This document shows, piece after piece, positions 26,379 through 35,093 of a DNA stretch of 64,000 nucleotides. The notes under the pieces were generated by a model. That model was not told the DNA's origin and did not search any database. It worked only from the letters and a program-made list of their open reading frames with translations. Location: contig CAIRJF010000035.1 in the NCBI GenBank assembly GCA_903878805.1, forward strand, positions 62,001 through 126,000. The letters are read 5' to 3'. Both the position numbers and the translations under genes were made by a program. This DNA comes from an uncultured Verrucomicrobia subdivision 3 bacterium. GTDB taxonomy: Bacteria; Verrucomicrobiota; Verrucomicrobiia; Limisphaerales; UBA11358. The first letter of the stretch is position 1; each line of letters starts with the position of its first letter.

Positions 26379-27932
26379 ATGGGTAAAGCCTTTATTAAAA
26401 ATTTCAAACACCCCGTGAGACGCATCCTGGAGCAGTTCAAGGTGGCCACGGATAAAAAGGATTTTCAGCTGGGCATTGCCCTTCTGGAAAGGGCGGTTCG
26501 GTTGGAGCCGGGCAATGTCTTCCTTCGGGTGGCTTTAGGCGGTGCGCACGGACTGCACTTGGACTATGTCGCCGCCGAGAAATGTTTTGAACAGGCATTG
26601 AAAGCCTCTCCCCGTCCAACCGAAACGCTGGCGGCGATCGGCCGGCAGTGTCAGCACTTCCACACCCCTGAATTGGCGCAAAGCTATTGGCAGCGGGCGA
26701 TCGGACAGAAAGATGCCACCTCCGACATGTTCGCCGAACTGGCTGAATTGTATGAACGCCTTAGAAGAACCGAGGATGCCCGCAGTTTGATTGACCGGGC
26801 AATGCACCTGAATCCTGATTGTCCAAGCGCCCTGTTAGTCAAAGCCCGGCTGGAACGGCAGGGGGGAGATTTGGAAAGTGCGGAGAAAATCCTTCAGGCT
26901 TTTCCGGCCAACGCCTCGCCTGACACCCGGGTGCGAGCCTGGTATGAACTGGGTGATGTTTTGGATCGTTTGGGCCGATATGATGAGGCGATGGCCGCGT
27001 TTCATAAGGCGAAATGGATGTTGCGCCCCTATGCTGGCGAACTCCAAGCAGCATTGGGGGTCATGCGCGCTCGCATGGCTAGGACCGTAAGCCTCGCGAC
27101 GGCGGATGTGTTGAAGTGTTGGGCTGGAGAGTTTTTGCCGGACGCACCGCCTCGCCGGCTGGCCTTATTGGGTGGGCATCCACGTTCGGGAACGACTCTG
27201 CTGGAGCAGGTTTTGGATTCTCACCCCGATGTCATCTCGGCGGAGGAGACCGAGGTATTTCTCGATGAGGCTCTCACTCCCTTGTTGCGCAGCGGCTCGG
27301 AGAATCCATGCTTGGAGAACACCTTTAACACGCTGGCGGCTGCTTCCCCGGGCCAATTAAAACAATTGCGGGCCAATTATTTTCAAGCCATGGAAACGAT
27401 CCTCAATCAGCCCATCGCTGGTCGCGTGCTCATTGATAAAAATCCTTCACAGACATTTTTGGCTCCGTCCTTGATCCGCTTTTTTCCGGAAATCAAGTTT
27501 TTGATTGCCTTGCGCGATCCGCGGGATGTTGTTCTCAGCTGCTTCATGCGATACTTGCCGCAAAATCAGGTTGCCACCGCGTTTTATAGCCTGGAAGGTG
27601 GCGTTTCGGAATATGCCACCGTCATGAGCCTCTGGCAAACGGTGGCCTCGCGCATGCCCAATCCTTGTCTGGAAGTCCGTTACGAGGACATGGTGGAAGA
27701 TCTTGAATCTGTGGCCCGCAAGACCTTGAATTTTCTGGGCGTATCCTGGGATGCGCGCGTTCTTGGATTTGATGAGCATGCCCGTAATAAAATGGTGCGT
27801 TCACCCACCTATGCCGACGTGACCCAGCCGGTATACAAACGCGCCCGCGGTCGGTGGCGCAATTATCAGAAACACTTGGAGCCACACCTGGCCAAGCTGG
27901 AACCTTTTGTAAAAGCTTTTGGCTATGAATAA
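26379..27932 (+). CDS. TPR-sulfotransferase fusion protein
   Basis: The 517-residue protein has five or more TPR units in residues 20-220 and a sulfotransferase domain (Sulfotransfer_3 type) after about residue 255. The 5'-phosphosulfate loop is PRSGTTLLEQVLDSHP (starting near 268) and the 3'-phosphate motif is DPRDVVLSCFMR. PAPS is the expected donor. No signal peptide is seen from ATG 26,379; the frame is open from TTG 26,352. TPR-sulfotransferases usually modify proteins or polysaccharides. Its place in a glycan-use cargo is unusual. Confidence 0.85.
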   Translation: MGKAFIKNFKHPVRRILEQFKVATDKKDFQLGIALLERAVRLEPGNVFLRVALGGAHGLHLDYVAAEKCFEQALKASPRPTETLAAIGRQCQHFHTPELAQSYWQRAIGQKDATSDMFAELAELYERLRRTEDARSLIDRAMHLNPDCPSALLVKARLERQGGDLESAEKILQAFPANASPDTRVRAWYELGDVLDRLGRYDEAMAAFHKAKWMLRPYAGELQAALGVMRARMARTVSLATADVLKCWAGEFLPDAPPRRLALLGGHPRSGTTLLEQVLDSHPDVISAEETEVFLDEALTPLLRSGSENPCLENTFNTLAAASPGQLKQLRANYFQAMETILNQPIAGRVLIDKNPSQTFLAPSLIRFFPEIKFLIALRDPRDVVLSCFMRYLPQNQVATAFYSLEGGVSEYATVMSLWQTVASRMPNPCLEVRYEDMVEDLESVARKTLNFLGVSWDARVLGFDEHARNKMVRSPTYADVTQPVYKRARGRWRNYQKHLEPHLAKLEPFVKAFGYE

Positions 27933-28001
27933 TATTATTTGGGCGTTCACAACCGGGGCAGTCCACTGGCCTGAAGTTATGAATTATCCGTCGGTAGCCA
28001 T

Positions 28002-30506
28002 ATGAAGAAACAACTTTTATTTTTGGTTGTGGCCATCGCCATCGGGGTCACCGCCAAGGCAGAACTTTTAACCAATCCCGGTTTCGAAAATGGTTTGGCC
28101 GGCTGGAATTATGGGACCGCCAGCACAGCCACCATAATCCTCAACAGCCAGCTGGTTTCCACCTTTCCCGGCTGGCTCGCCCAAAACAACCTCACCAATG
28201 CGCATTCCGGTTCTCTCGCGGCAATTTACGAAGCGTATGACTTGAGTTATGCCAGCCACGGGTATCTCTATCAGATTATAACCAATGTCAGTCCTTCTGG
28301 TTACAATTTTAGCGTATGGGCCGAGGATGCCTGGTCTAACGGAGGACTTGGTAAGACCAATTCGAACTCTCTCTCATTGAATCTTGAGTCATATGACGCC
28401 ACCGGAACCAATAACCTCGGCACCCAAACCGGCATTTGTGCAATTCTTAAGGATGCCCATTATCATCAATTCAGCTTCACTTTTACCAACCTACCCGGCA
28501 CCGCCATGGTCCGGCCGGTGATCAGCTTCGCCAATTCGGTGTCGGCCATCTTGGTGGATGATGCGTCTTTGACCAGCCAATCATTGCCGGTGATTGGCCC
28601 GCTGCAGATCATCCAGTTGAATTCAGCGCAAGCGTGGCAGCGCTTGGAATTTCAAATAACCAATGTGCCAACCGCCGGCAATCCATTCAACCCCACCATC
28701 ATAAGCTTGGACGCAACCTTCACGTCTCCATCCGGGAAGACGTCCGTCGTGCCGGCATTTTGGTATCAAGGTTATAATCGTTCGCTGGCGAGTTCCACCG
28801 AGGTCGATACGCCCACTAGCGCTCCGCAGTGGCGAATCCGTTTTACTCCGGTTGAAGCGGGTGCTTACACGCTCTCCCTGGCAATTCAGACGAACGGCCT
28901 GGCTTACGGGACGTTTACGACCAACTTTACCGTGGTATCCAACTCGGCTCCGGCTCGTTTTGGATACGTTGGCATTGCCTCGGGCAATCGCTACTTCCAG
29001 ACCGGGGACGGACAGGCGCTTCCGCTGAATGGGTCGTGTGTGTGTTGGCCCGGAACCAAAGCGACGTATGATTATGATTCCTGGTTTTCCTTGATGAATA
29101 CCAACCGGGAAAACTTCGCAAGAATCTGGATGTGGCCCCCTTCGCAAGGATACTTCGGCATAGAATGCACCCCGGGGACGCTTAACAACTATTCGCTTAA
29201 TAATGCCTGGCAGTTGGATTATGTGTTCCAGCTCGCCGAACAAAAAGGTATATATTTGCAGCTCTGCCTTGATTTCCATGGCATGTTTTGGATAACCAAT
29301 GCCTCGAACTATAATAATGATTGGCAGTATAATCCTTACAACAGTGCCAATGGCGGCCCCTGCACCCAGCCCGATGCGTTTTTCACCAATAGCACGGCAC
29401 AAACGCTTTATCAATACCGCCTGCGCTACCTGATTGGCCGGTATGGCTACAGTCAGAATCTTTTGGGCTGGGAATTTTTTAATGAGATTGACAATGCGTT
29501 CACAAATATCACCGGTGCGCCCGCTTCTCAATCCGTCAACTACAACGACTGCCTTGTCTGGCACACGAACATGGCCGGTTGGATGAGAAATCACGATCCC
29601 AATCACCATCTGCTGACCACCAGCGTCGGTTGGTCACACGTGTTCACCAAGTTTTTGAATCTACCCCAGCTGGATTATAACCAGGATCATGTCTATGGCG
29701 TATCCGGTCCAGCCACCTATCTGGCAGGCGACTCAGCCTCGTTCCTCGCCACCTATGGAAAACTGGTGCTGATTGGCGAATACGGCATAAGCTATAACGG
29801 ATTGAATGCCGACACCCCGGGTGATCCTTACTCGCGCGGATTCCGGCAGGGTGTCTGGGGCGGGGCGCTTGGCGGTTCTGCCGGCACCGCCATGTCCTGG
29901 TGGTGGGACAGTTTTAGTTCACAAAATTTCCAGGTGTATGGCTCGCTGGGGAAAATACTGGCCAATTCCGGATGGGGAGCGGGCCCGTGGACGCCAATCT
30001 CGTTTACCAGCGGTTATGCCATTGGTATGAAGGGTTCCAGCAATTCATTGGTTTATTTGACCGCGAGCGGCTCCACCTGGCCAACCGGTGCCACCACCGC
30101 ACCAGCTTCATTGCCCGTTCAAACGGGGAAAACCCTCACGCTAAATAGTTGGCCGGCTGGCACATATTCCGCACAGTGGTTTGATCCGCTGACTGCTACT
30201 CCCATTGCAACAAATACCGCCACCACCGCCAGTGGCAAGCTTACCTTGGCACTTCCCGATTACCGCGATGATTTGGCAGCCATCGTCACTCTGGCCACGC
30301 CGGTGATTACTTCCCTGACACCGCTGAATCCTTCCATGGAATGTTCCAGCAACATTACCTTCACGGTCGCCGCAACTGGAACCGCACCGTTATCCTATCA
30401 GTGGAGCACAAACAACACGCTGGTCGGGGGGGGCAACCTCTTCCAGTTTTACTTGGAACAATGTTCACTTTCCAGGTCCGGTCACCGTTTCGGTCACGGT
30501 TACTAA
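28002..30506 (+). CDS. large secreted glycoside hydrolase-like protein, N-terminal part (frameshifted)
   Basis: The 834-residue frame has a signal peptide (MKKQLLFLVVAIAIGVTAKA), a CBM_4_9-like domain (residues 20-190) related to the protein at 23,768, a DUF5060-like beta domain (about 205-310) and a clan GH-A-type barrel (about 320-700) with candidate acid/base in GWEFFNEIDNAF and nucleophile in LVLIGEYGISY. It ends in the start of an Ig-like domain. The last 26 codons after the G8 run at 30,426-30,433 are out of register. Removing one G joins this frame to the next (30,508-31,263), giving one protein of about 1,086 residues. It is probably a surface endo-glycosidase. Confidence 0.8.
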   Translation: MKKQLLFLVVAIAIGVTAKAELLTNPGFENGLAGWNYGTASTATIILNSQLVSTFPGWLAQNNLTNAHSGSLAAIYEAYDLSYASHGYLYQIITNVSPSGYNFSVWAEDAWSNGGLGKTNSNSLSLNLESYDATGTNNLGTQTGICAILKDAHYHQFSFTFTNLPGTAMVRPVISFANSVSAILVDDASLTSQSLPVIGPLQIIQLNSAQAWQRLEFQITNVPTAGNPFNPTIISLDATFTSPSGKTSVVPAFWYQGYNRSLASSTEVDTPTSAPQWRIRFTPVEAGAYTLSLAIQTNGLAYGTFTTNFTVVSNSAPARFGYVGIASGNRYFQTGDGQALPLNGSCVCWPGTKATYDYDSWFSLMNTNRENFARIWMWPPSQGYFGIECTPGTLNNYSLNNAWQLDYVFQLAEQKGIYLQLCLDFHGMFWITNASNYNNDWQYNPYNSANGGPCTQPDAFFTNSTAQTLYQYRLRYLIGRYGYSQNLLGWEFFNEIDNAFTNITGAPASQSVNYNDCLVWHTNMAGWMRNHDPNHHLLTTSVGWSHVFTKFLNLPQLDYNQDHVYGVSGPATYLAGDSASFLATYGKLVLIGEYGISYNGLNADTPGDPYSRGFRQGVWGGALGGSAGTAMSWWWDSFSSQNFQVYGSLGKILANSGWGAGPWTPISFTSGYAIGMKGSSNSLVYLTASGSTWPTGATTAPASLPVQTGKTLTLNSWPAGTYSAQWFDPLTATPIATNTATTASGKLTLALPDYRDDLAAIVTLATPVITSLTPLNPSMECSSNITFTVAATGTAPLSYQWSTNNTLVGGGNLFQFYLEQCSLSRSGHRFGHGY

Positions 30507-30507
30507 C

Positions 30508-31263
30508 GTGTATGGCTCGGTGAGTTCAAATTCTTTTGTGGCCATTATGGATACCCTGCCACCGATTATAACAATTAACGGCTCCAGCCCATTAACCGTT
30601 GAATGCCACAGCAGTTTTACGGATCCGGGTGCAACCGCGTATGATGCTTGTGCCGGCAGTGTAGGCGTGAGTGTTGGCGGTAGCGTGAATGTGAATGATC
30701 CGGGCAGTTACGTGTTGACCTACACCGCCGATGATGGCAATGGCAACACCAATTTTACCACCCGAATCGTCAACGTGGTGGACACCACTCCGCCCACGAT
30801 CACCCAATGCGCCTCACCCATGACTCTCATTGCCGGCATCAATGGCATGGTGACCATGCCGGACTTGACCAGTTTCGTCAGCGCGATTGATGCTTGCAGC
30901 GGAAACGTGACTATCAGCCAATCACCGCCGGCAGGTGCTTCTTTGGGCGTTGGAACCAATACCGTGGTCATTGCCGCAGAAGATGGTAATGGCAATACGA
31001 ATATTTGTGGCACTACCATAACCGTACTGCCGCTCATGACACCGGTGATTCTCAATGGAAACTGGACCAACGGCACTCTGCAGTTGATATTCACAGGGCA
31101 GGCCGATCAGACCTACAAAGTGCTTGCCACGGGTGTTTTGACCGTGCCGCAAACCGGTTGGTTAATGCTGACCAATGGCACCTTTGGAACGAATGTCGCA
31201 ACCTATGTTGACCGGGCGGCGACAAATTATTCAGTGCGTTTCTACCGCATTAGCTCGCTATAG
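30508..31263 (+). CDS. C-terminal part of the frameshifted secreted hydrolase (DUF5011/HYR domains)
   Basis: This 251-residue frame continues the preceding gene in another register. Read from the G8 run at 30,426, the frame gives TSSSFTWNNVHFPGPVTVSV, completing the Ig-like fold begun upstream. It then has a DUF5011-type domain (VECHSSFTDPGATAYDACAG, VLTYTADDGNGN), a HYR domain (TTPPTITQCASPM, TNTVVIAAEDGNGNT) and a C-terminal beta tail. These are extracellular adhesion or spacer modules. The ATG at 30,508 is unlikely to be a true start; the segment is either silent or joined by frameshift. Confidence 0.75.
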   Translation: MYGSVSSNSFVAIMDTLPPIITINGSSPLTVECHSSFTDPGATAYDACAGSVGVSVGGSVNVNDPGSYVLTYTADDGNGNTNFTTRIVNVVDTTPPTITQCASPMTLIAGINGMVTMPDLTSFVSAIDACSGNVTISQSPPAGASLGVGTNTVVIAAEDGNGNTNICGTTITVLPLMTPVILNGNWTNGTLQLIFTGQADQTYKVLATGVLTVPQTGWLMLTNGTFGTNVATYVDRAATNYSVRFYRISSL

Positions 31264-31267
31264 GTCA

Positions 31268-32082
31268 GCACAGCATGGCCAATTCTGGTATTGTGACGGC
31301 GTTACCCGGGAGGAGCACCGCCGGATCATTGCCGCGAGAAAAATGTGGAACGGCGTTTGTATTACGAATTTCTCTGGGAGACCGGGGTAGCCCAGAGCGA
31401 TGCGGCGCAGTTTTGTGCGGAGCAGATTGACTGGCCGCGCCGCATCCTGGCCTATCAACGGCAAAAGACCGGCTCATGGGCACATTTGCAAATTGGCCGG
31501 CCGCTGGAAGAACTGCTGCGGCAGCTGCCGGCCAACGGCTTTCTGTTTGGGAAGATCGCCAGGACCAAGAATTCGGCCCGCTCCGCCGAGTTCCGCCGGC
31601 GCTGCCGGATATTGAAGTTGAACGGCATTTCGCTGCACAGTTACCGGTATGCGTGGGCCGAGCGGGCGCAATCCTGCGGTTATCCCGAGCGCTGGGCGCA
31701 AAATGCCCTGGGGCATAATTCACGGGCGATCCACCAGGCTTACGCGAAGGGCGGGGTGGCGATTTGTCCGCCGCTGGATGACTACGAACGGATCGCGAAT
31801 AAAATACCGGTTGCCTTCGCGCCGGTGGAGGAAGTGCCGGACCAGGCGAAACCAATTGAAGGGCCGGTGGCATTGTCCACGCAGGGAATTGAGTGGCGGG
31901 GTCAAGCATCCACCTTGCGTTCGGTTTTGGCCGAACAGCGGCCGGTGAAGTGGAGCAGGAATGCGAGTCGGTCACGGCCGTCTGATTTTGTGTGCGGAAC
32001 GATATTGCGGATTGTCGGATTTCTCGGTATGCCCTCGGCCTCCATCTTGACCCGCCGACCGGCTTCGGCTGCTTGCTTTTAG
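31268..32082 (+). pseudogene. degenerate tyrosine recombinase (second integrase)
   Basis: Residues QFWYCDGVTREEHRRIIAAR lie in one frame (about 31,271-31,345). After a frameshift near 31,350, LYYEFLWETGVAQSDAAQF continues in another frame. The rest has the catalytic-domain pattern of tyrosine recombinases: YQRQKTG, LHSYRYAWAERAQ (H-x-x-R box), ALGHNSRAIHQAYAK (H and Y). The N-terminal core-binding domain and the first catalytic arginine region are missing. It begins 5 bases after the stop of the hydrolase gene, so the cargo seems to have been spliced against it. It is a relic of a different integrase than the one at 33,965. Confidence 0.75.
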
Positions 32083-32219
32083 ATTTCGCGCACGGAAGGA
32101 TTTTCACACGCAGGGAGAATTGTGATTGACGGATTTTGCAGTTGGGAGTAGCCGCAGTCTTCACATCCGAACCAGAGCCGAAAATTTATGGTGCTGGCGG
32201 CGTCGGCATGATGTCAAAT

Positions 32220-33236
32220 TTATGCCAGAAGTTTTTTTACGTCGGCAATAAACACGGGCAAGTAGGATTCGCCCAAGTGTTGCCGGTCATCGGAAAGCGT
32301 GCGGTCAAAGCCGGCGCGTTCGAGAGCTGGCCGCACTTTGGTCATGAGCTGACGAACTTCAGACGCTTGCAGCAACGATTCCAAATCGTTCAATTTCGGA
32401 TCATTCAACCGCAGCCAGATTTGCTCCAGCGCACTGAAAAATGGCGGCCATGTTATCCATCGCGGGGCGGGCTGGTCGGCGCGATTGAGCAGCCGCAGCC
32501 ATTCGGCTGGTTTGAGCCAGTAGCGTTTTTCCCGATTGGCCGAGCGCACTTGAATCACACCTGACCGGCTCATGTCCACCAGCGTGCCTTGCACTGCCCG
32601 CTCAAAATAATACCCCTCACGCGCAATCTGCGCGGGATGAGCCGCCTCATGCGTCAGCAGATAAAACACAATTTCACACCGAACGCTGATGCCAAACAAT
32701 GCGCGGAGTTGCAGGATCAGGCTGGCCGTTTCCGCCGGCCGGAATTCTTGTGAATAACCGCGCAATCGCAGCGGCCCGCGCTGCCATCCGTAACGCGCGA
32801 AGATCGCTTCAGGTTCGCCGACCACAGGAATCGGCTGGCCGTCTTCACTGAAAAACAATGGCTCGTTGGCGGCGGGGAGTGGATGCAATGCGGCAAGCTG
32901 TTTCCATTTCGGCGTCTCCGTTCCTTTCGCCAACACCCCGGCGACCGCCGCCAGCACCCGTTCGCCGGCGAATTTCTCCACGCGGAGAATGCGCTTGAGC
33001 CGCATGACATTGATGAGCCAGCCGTTTGCTTGCAGCCAGTCGAGCATTTCATCAAAGAGGCGCGGATCGTAACGGCCCACCGTGCAGGTCAGCAATAAAA
33101 GCGCTTCCAGGTCAACGACCCAATCATCGTTTGCGCGCACCTGACCGGCCACGCCCAGGGCAGACCACTGCCGCCAGAGGAAATCCAGCAGCAAAGTCAA
33201 ATACTCGCCCTTAAATTTTTTTAACGACGGATTCAT
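32220..33236 (-). CDS. partner protein of nucleotidyltransferase, probable winged-helix protein
   Basis: The 338-residue protein is not recognised by name. It is helical, with an N-terminal region (FKGEYLTLLLDFLWRQWSALG) and a middle part (residues about 180-245) that looks like a winged helix (LRALFGISVRCEIVFYLLTH, YYFERAVQGTLVDMSRSGVI, ANREKRYWL). It overlaps the end of the nucleotidyltransferase gene by 26 bases, so the two are coupled. ATG 33,236 is preferred to the in-frame TTG at 33,242. The pair resembles an AbiE-like toxin-antitoxin arrangement with the order reversed. The antitoxin or regulator role is inferred. Confidence 0.65.
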   Translation of the reverse strand: MNPSLKKFKGEYLTLLLDFLWRQWSALGVAGQVRANDDWVVDLEALLLLTCTVGRYDPRLFDEMLDWLQANGWLINVMRLKRILRVEKFAGERVLAAVAGVLAKGTETPKWKQLAALHPLPAANEPLFFSEDGQPIPVVGEPEAIFARYGWQRGPLRLRGYSQEFRPAETASLILQLRALFGISVRCEIVFYLLTHEAAHPAQIAREGYYFERAVQGTLVDMSRSGVIQVRSANREKRYWLKPAEWLRLLNRADQPAPRWITWPPFFSALEQIWLRLNDPKLNDLESLLQASEVRQLMTKVRPALERAGFDRTLSDDRQHLGESYLPVFIADVKKLLA

Positions 33237-33816
33237 GGCCAAGTTGCGTGAGCAATTCTTGCAAGATCATCCTGAAGCCTTCCGAGACATCGTGGGTCAT
33301 CGCCCAGCGCGCGGCGGCTTCAAGTTCGGCGGCATTCGGATGGAGCGCCTTGAGATCGTTCAGATGCGTGCCGTCCCGTTGATCGGCGGCGGCGTAGAGC
33401 TTGAAATGAATTTGGTCGAGACGGCCAATGAAATGGACAGTCAGACGTGATCCATATTCCTTTGCAGTCAATCTGCCGCTGAAGCCCGCCGGCAAACCCA
33501 TCTGAAAAAGCCCTCCTTCACCACGGCTCGGCCCGTTGTTGAGCCAGTTATCAAACAAACCCAAATCACGCGCAACCTGGGCGGCCGCCGTGAGCAAAAA
33601 TTCAGGCAGCGGGTCTGGGCTGGCCAATTCATTCGTGGCATTGAGCAGCGCCACGACATCCACGTCTCTGGTGGTGCGTTGGCGCAAGCCCATTGCAATC
33701 AAGGCCGAGCCACCGCAGACCACCAAACGGACTGGCTCGGTTTGAGCCAAGTCAAGGCGTCCGGCCAACAGCTTGAAAGCCTGATCAATGTTATTTTGAG
33801 TGATTACCGATTGCAT
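33211..33816 (-). CDS. DUF6036-like nucleotidyltransferase, candidate toxin
   Basis: The 201-residue protein has a minimal nucleotidyltransferase motif: VVCGGSALIAMGLRQRTTRDVDVVAL (residues about 30-55, given by its start and end), with the G-G-S helix and the D-x-D metal pair (DVDV). It lacks a second conserved domain, as in AbiEii/MenT-like and DUF6036 proteins. Its ATG abuts a perfect palindrome. Being followed by an overlapping winged-helix-type gene on a mobile element, it may be a toxin-antitoxin or phage-defence component. No activity can be deduced. Confidence 0.72.
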   Translation of the reverse strand: MQSVITQNNIDQAFKLLAGRLDLAQTEPVRLVVCGGSALIAMGLRQRTTRDVDVVALLNATNELASPDPLPEFLLTAAAQVARDLGLFDNWLNNGPSRGEGGLFQMGLPAGFSGRLTAKEYGSRLTVHFIGRLDQIHFKLYAAADQRDGTHLNDLKALHPNAAELEAAARWAMTHDVSEGFRMILQELLTQLGHESVVKKI

Positions 33817-33860
33817 AATGCTATTTATTATACTCTATATGCGAATAATAAATAGCATTA
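33816..33860. promoter_or_regulatory. 16-bp-arm palindrome at the start of the nucleotidyltransferase gene
   Basis: Arms TAATGCTATTTATTAT (33,816-33,831) and ATAATAAATAGCATTA (33,845-33,860) are perfectly complementary with a 13-base spacer. On the minus strand the spacer and proximal arm contain GAGTATAATAAATAG, a good -10 element (TATAAT), ending at the start codon; this would give a leaderless or nearly leaderless mRNA. It is an obvious operator for autoregulation. Confidence 0.75.
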
Positions 33861-33964
33861 CGCAGACCGAATGCAACATTTTTTTACCGAGGGCAGGTCT
33901 CTATTTTCACAAAAGCCAAAAAACGATAATAGCGCACCTTGCTATTTTCGCGGTTGAAACCGCG

Positions 33965-34999
33965 TTAAGCCGCAAATTGAACCGCATCCCGCCATTGCGC
34001 CACGTCCTCGACCTTCTCACGCTGGTAAATTTGATGAATCAATTCCGAGGCGTGATTGACCAGCCGCATGGCCGCCTCACGCGGCACGCCCGCACGCCGC
34101 AGCCGATTGACGTAGGTGACGCGCAGGCAATGGAAAGTCAGATGCGTTTTCTTGGTCTTGATAAAAAATTGCTGCCATCGCCGCGACGGTTGGAACGGGA
34201 ATTCGACGGTGAATTTTTGTTTCGATTTGCGGATGCGTTCCAACAGCGGACGCAAAGCCGTCGGCATCGGCACGGAGAACGCCCGATCTTCGCCGCCCTT
34301 GGGCGAGGGGAACGTGATTTTATTTTCCACAAAATCAATGCAGTTCACCGGAATCCGCGTCTCGCGCAACCGACAACCGGTGTGCAGGGAAATATCAAAA
34401 GCCGTCTGCATCCATTCCGGTTCATCTTTCAACGCTGCCCGAATTTCGCTGATTTCGGCATCGGTCAATTCCGGCTTTTTAGCCGCCTTGTCCCGTTTCA
34501 ATTTCATGCTCACCAGCGGATTGGCGTCGGCATGGCCGAGCCGCACCGCTTCACCCATGATCAGGGCAAAGGTTTTTAATTCAAAAATCGCCGTGTTGCG
34601 CCCAACTGTTTTGCCAGTTTTTTTCTTGTAGCTCGTGCGCCAGTCCAGATATTCAAGGGTGTTGCGGTAGGTGATGGCACGGGGCGAATGGTAGTGCTTT
34701 TCTTGCAGCCAGAACGCCAGCCATTTCCACGCATCAAGGTAGCGCTCCAATGTGAGCGGGCTTTCGCAATGCCGTTCCAAGTATTGCGGCACCCAGGAAT
34801 CCCAATTGCCGCCGGTGATCTCGCCGGCAGTGCGATTGAGTTCTTTGGCTTCAAGCTGCGCCCGCAGGGCGCGCGCCTTGACGGTTTCGCCGGGATTGTC
34901 CGCCCGGAAGCCGGTGGATTTGTTGCGTCGTGTGCCGTCGGCGTCAACGAATTGAACAAACCAAAACGGCGAGTTTTGCTTTTTGTAAATGGATGCCAT
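33965..34999 (-). CDS. int: tyrosine integrase of the tRNA-Gly element
   Basis: The 344-residue tyrosine recombinase has an N-terminal arm-binding-like region (MASIYKKQNSPFWFVQFVDA), a core-binding SAM-like domain (residues 65-160) and a catalytic domain from about 175. Catalytic residues are R in HTGCRLRET, K in SPKGGEDR, H-x-x-R in HCLRVTYVNRL, H in LVNHASELIHQIY and Y in QIYQRE. It lies 95 bases from attR with its start facing the end. GTGCAGTAA repeats occupy its upstream region. It appears intact and should catalyse integration at tRNA-Gly. Confidence 0.92.
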   Translation of the reverse strand: MASIYKKQNSPFWFVQFVDADGTRRNKSTGFRADNPGETVKARALRAQLEAKELNRTAGEITGGNWDSWVPQYLERHCESPLTLERYLDAWKWLAFWLQEKHYHSPRAITYRNTLEYLDWRTSYKKKTGKTVGRNTAIFELKTFALIMGEAVRLGHADANPLVSMKLKRDKAAKKPELTDAEISEIRAALKDEPEWMQTAFDISLHTGCRLRETRIPVNCIDFVENKITFPSPKGGEDRAFSVPMPTALRPLLERIRKSKQKFTVEFPFQPSRRWQQFFIKTKKTHLTFHCLRVTYVNRLRRAGVPREAAMRLVNHASELIHQIYQREKVEDVAQWRDAVQFAA

Positions 35000-35004
35000 A
35001 GCCA

Positions 35005-35033
35005 GTGCAGTTTGTGCAGTAAGCTTACTGCAC
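35005..35033. promoter_or_regulatory. GTGCAGT repeats near attR, upstream of int
   Basis: GTGCAGTTT (35,005), GTGCAGTAA (35,014) and the inverted TTACTGCAC (35,025-35,033) form a cluster. The last two make a palindrome around GC. The same word occurs twice near attL. They are candidate Int/Xis sites that could also control int, whose start is at 34,999. Confidence 0.5.
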
Positions 35034-35093
35034 TACATTGAAAAAGTCCAGCAAATAAGGCTATTATGCACCACTTTACACCACTATGCCTGT

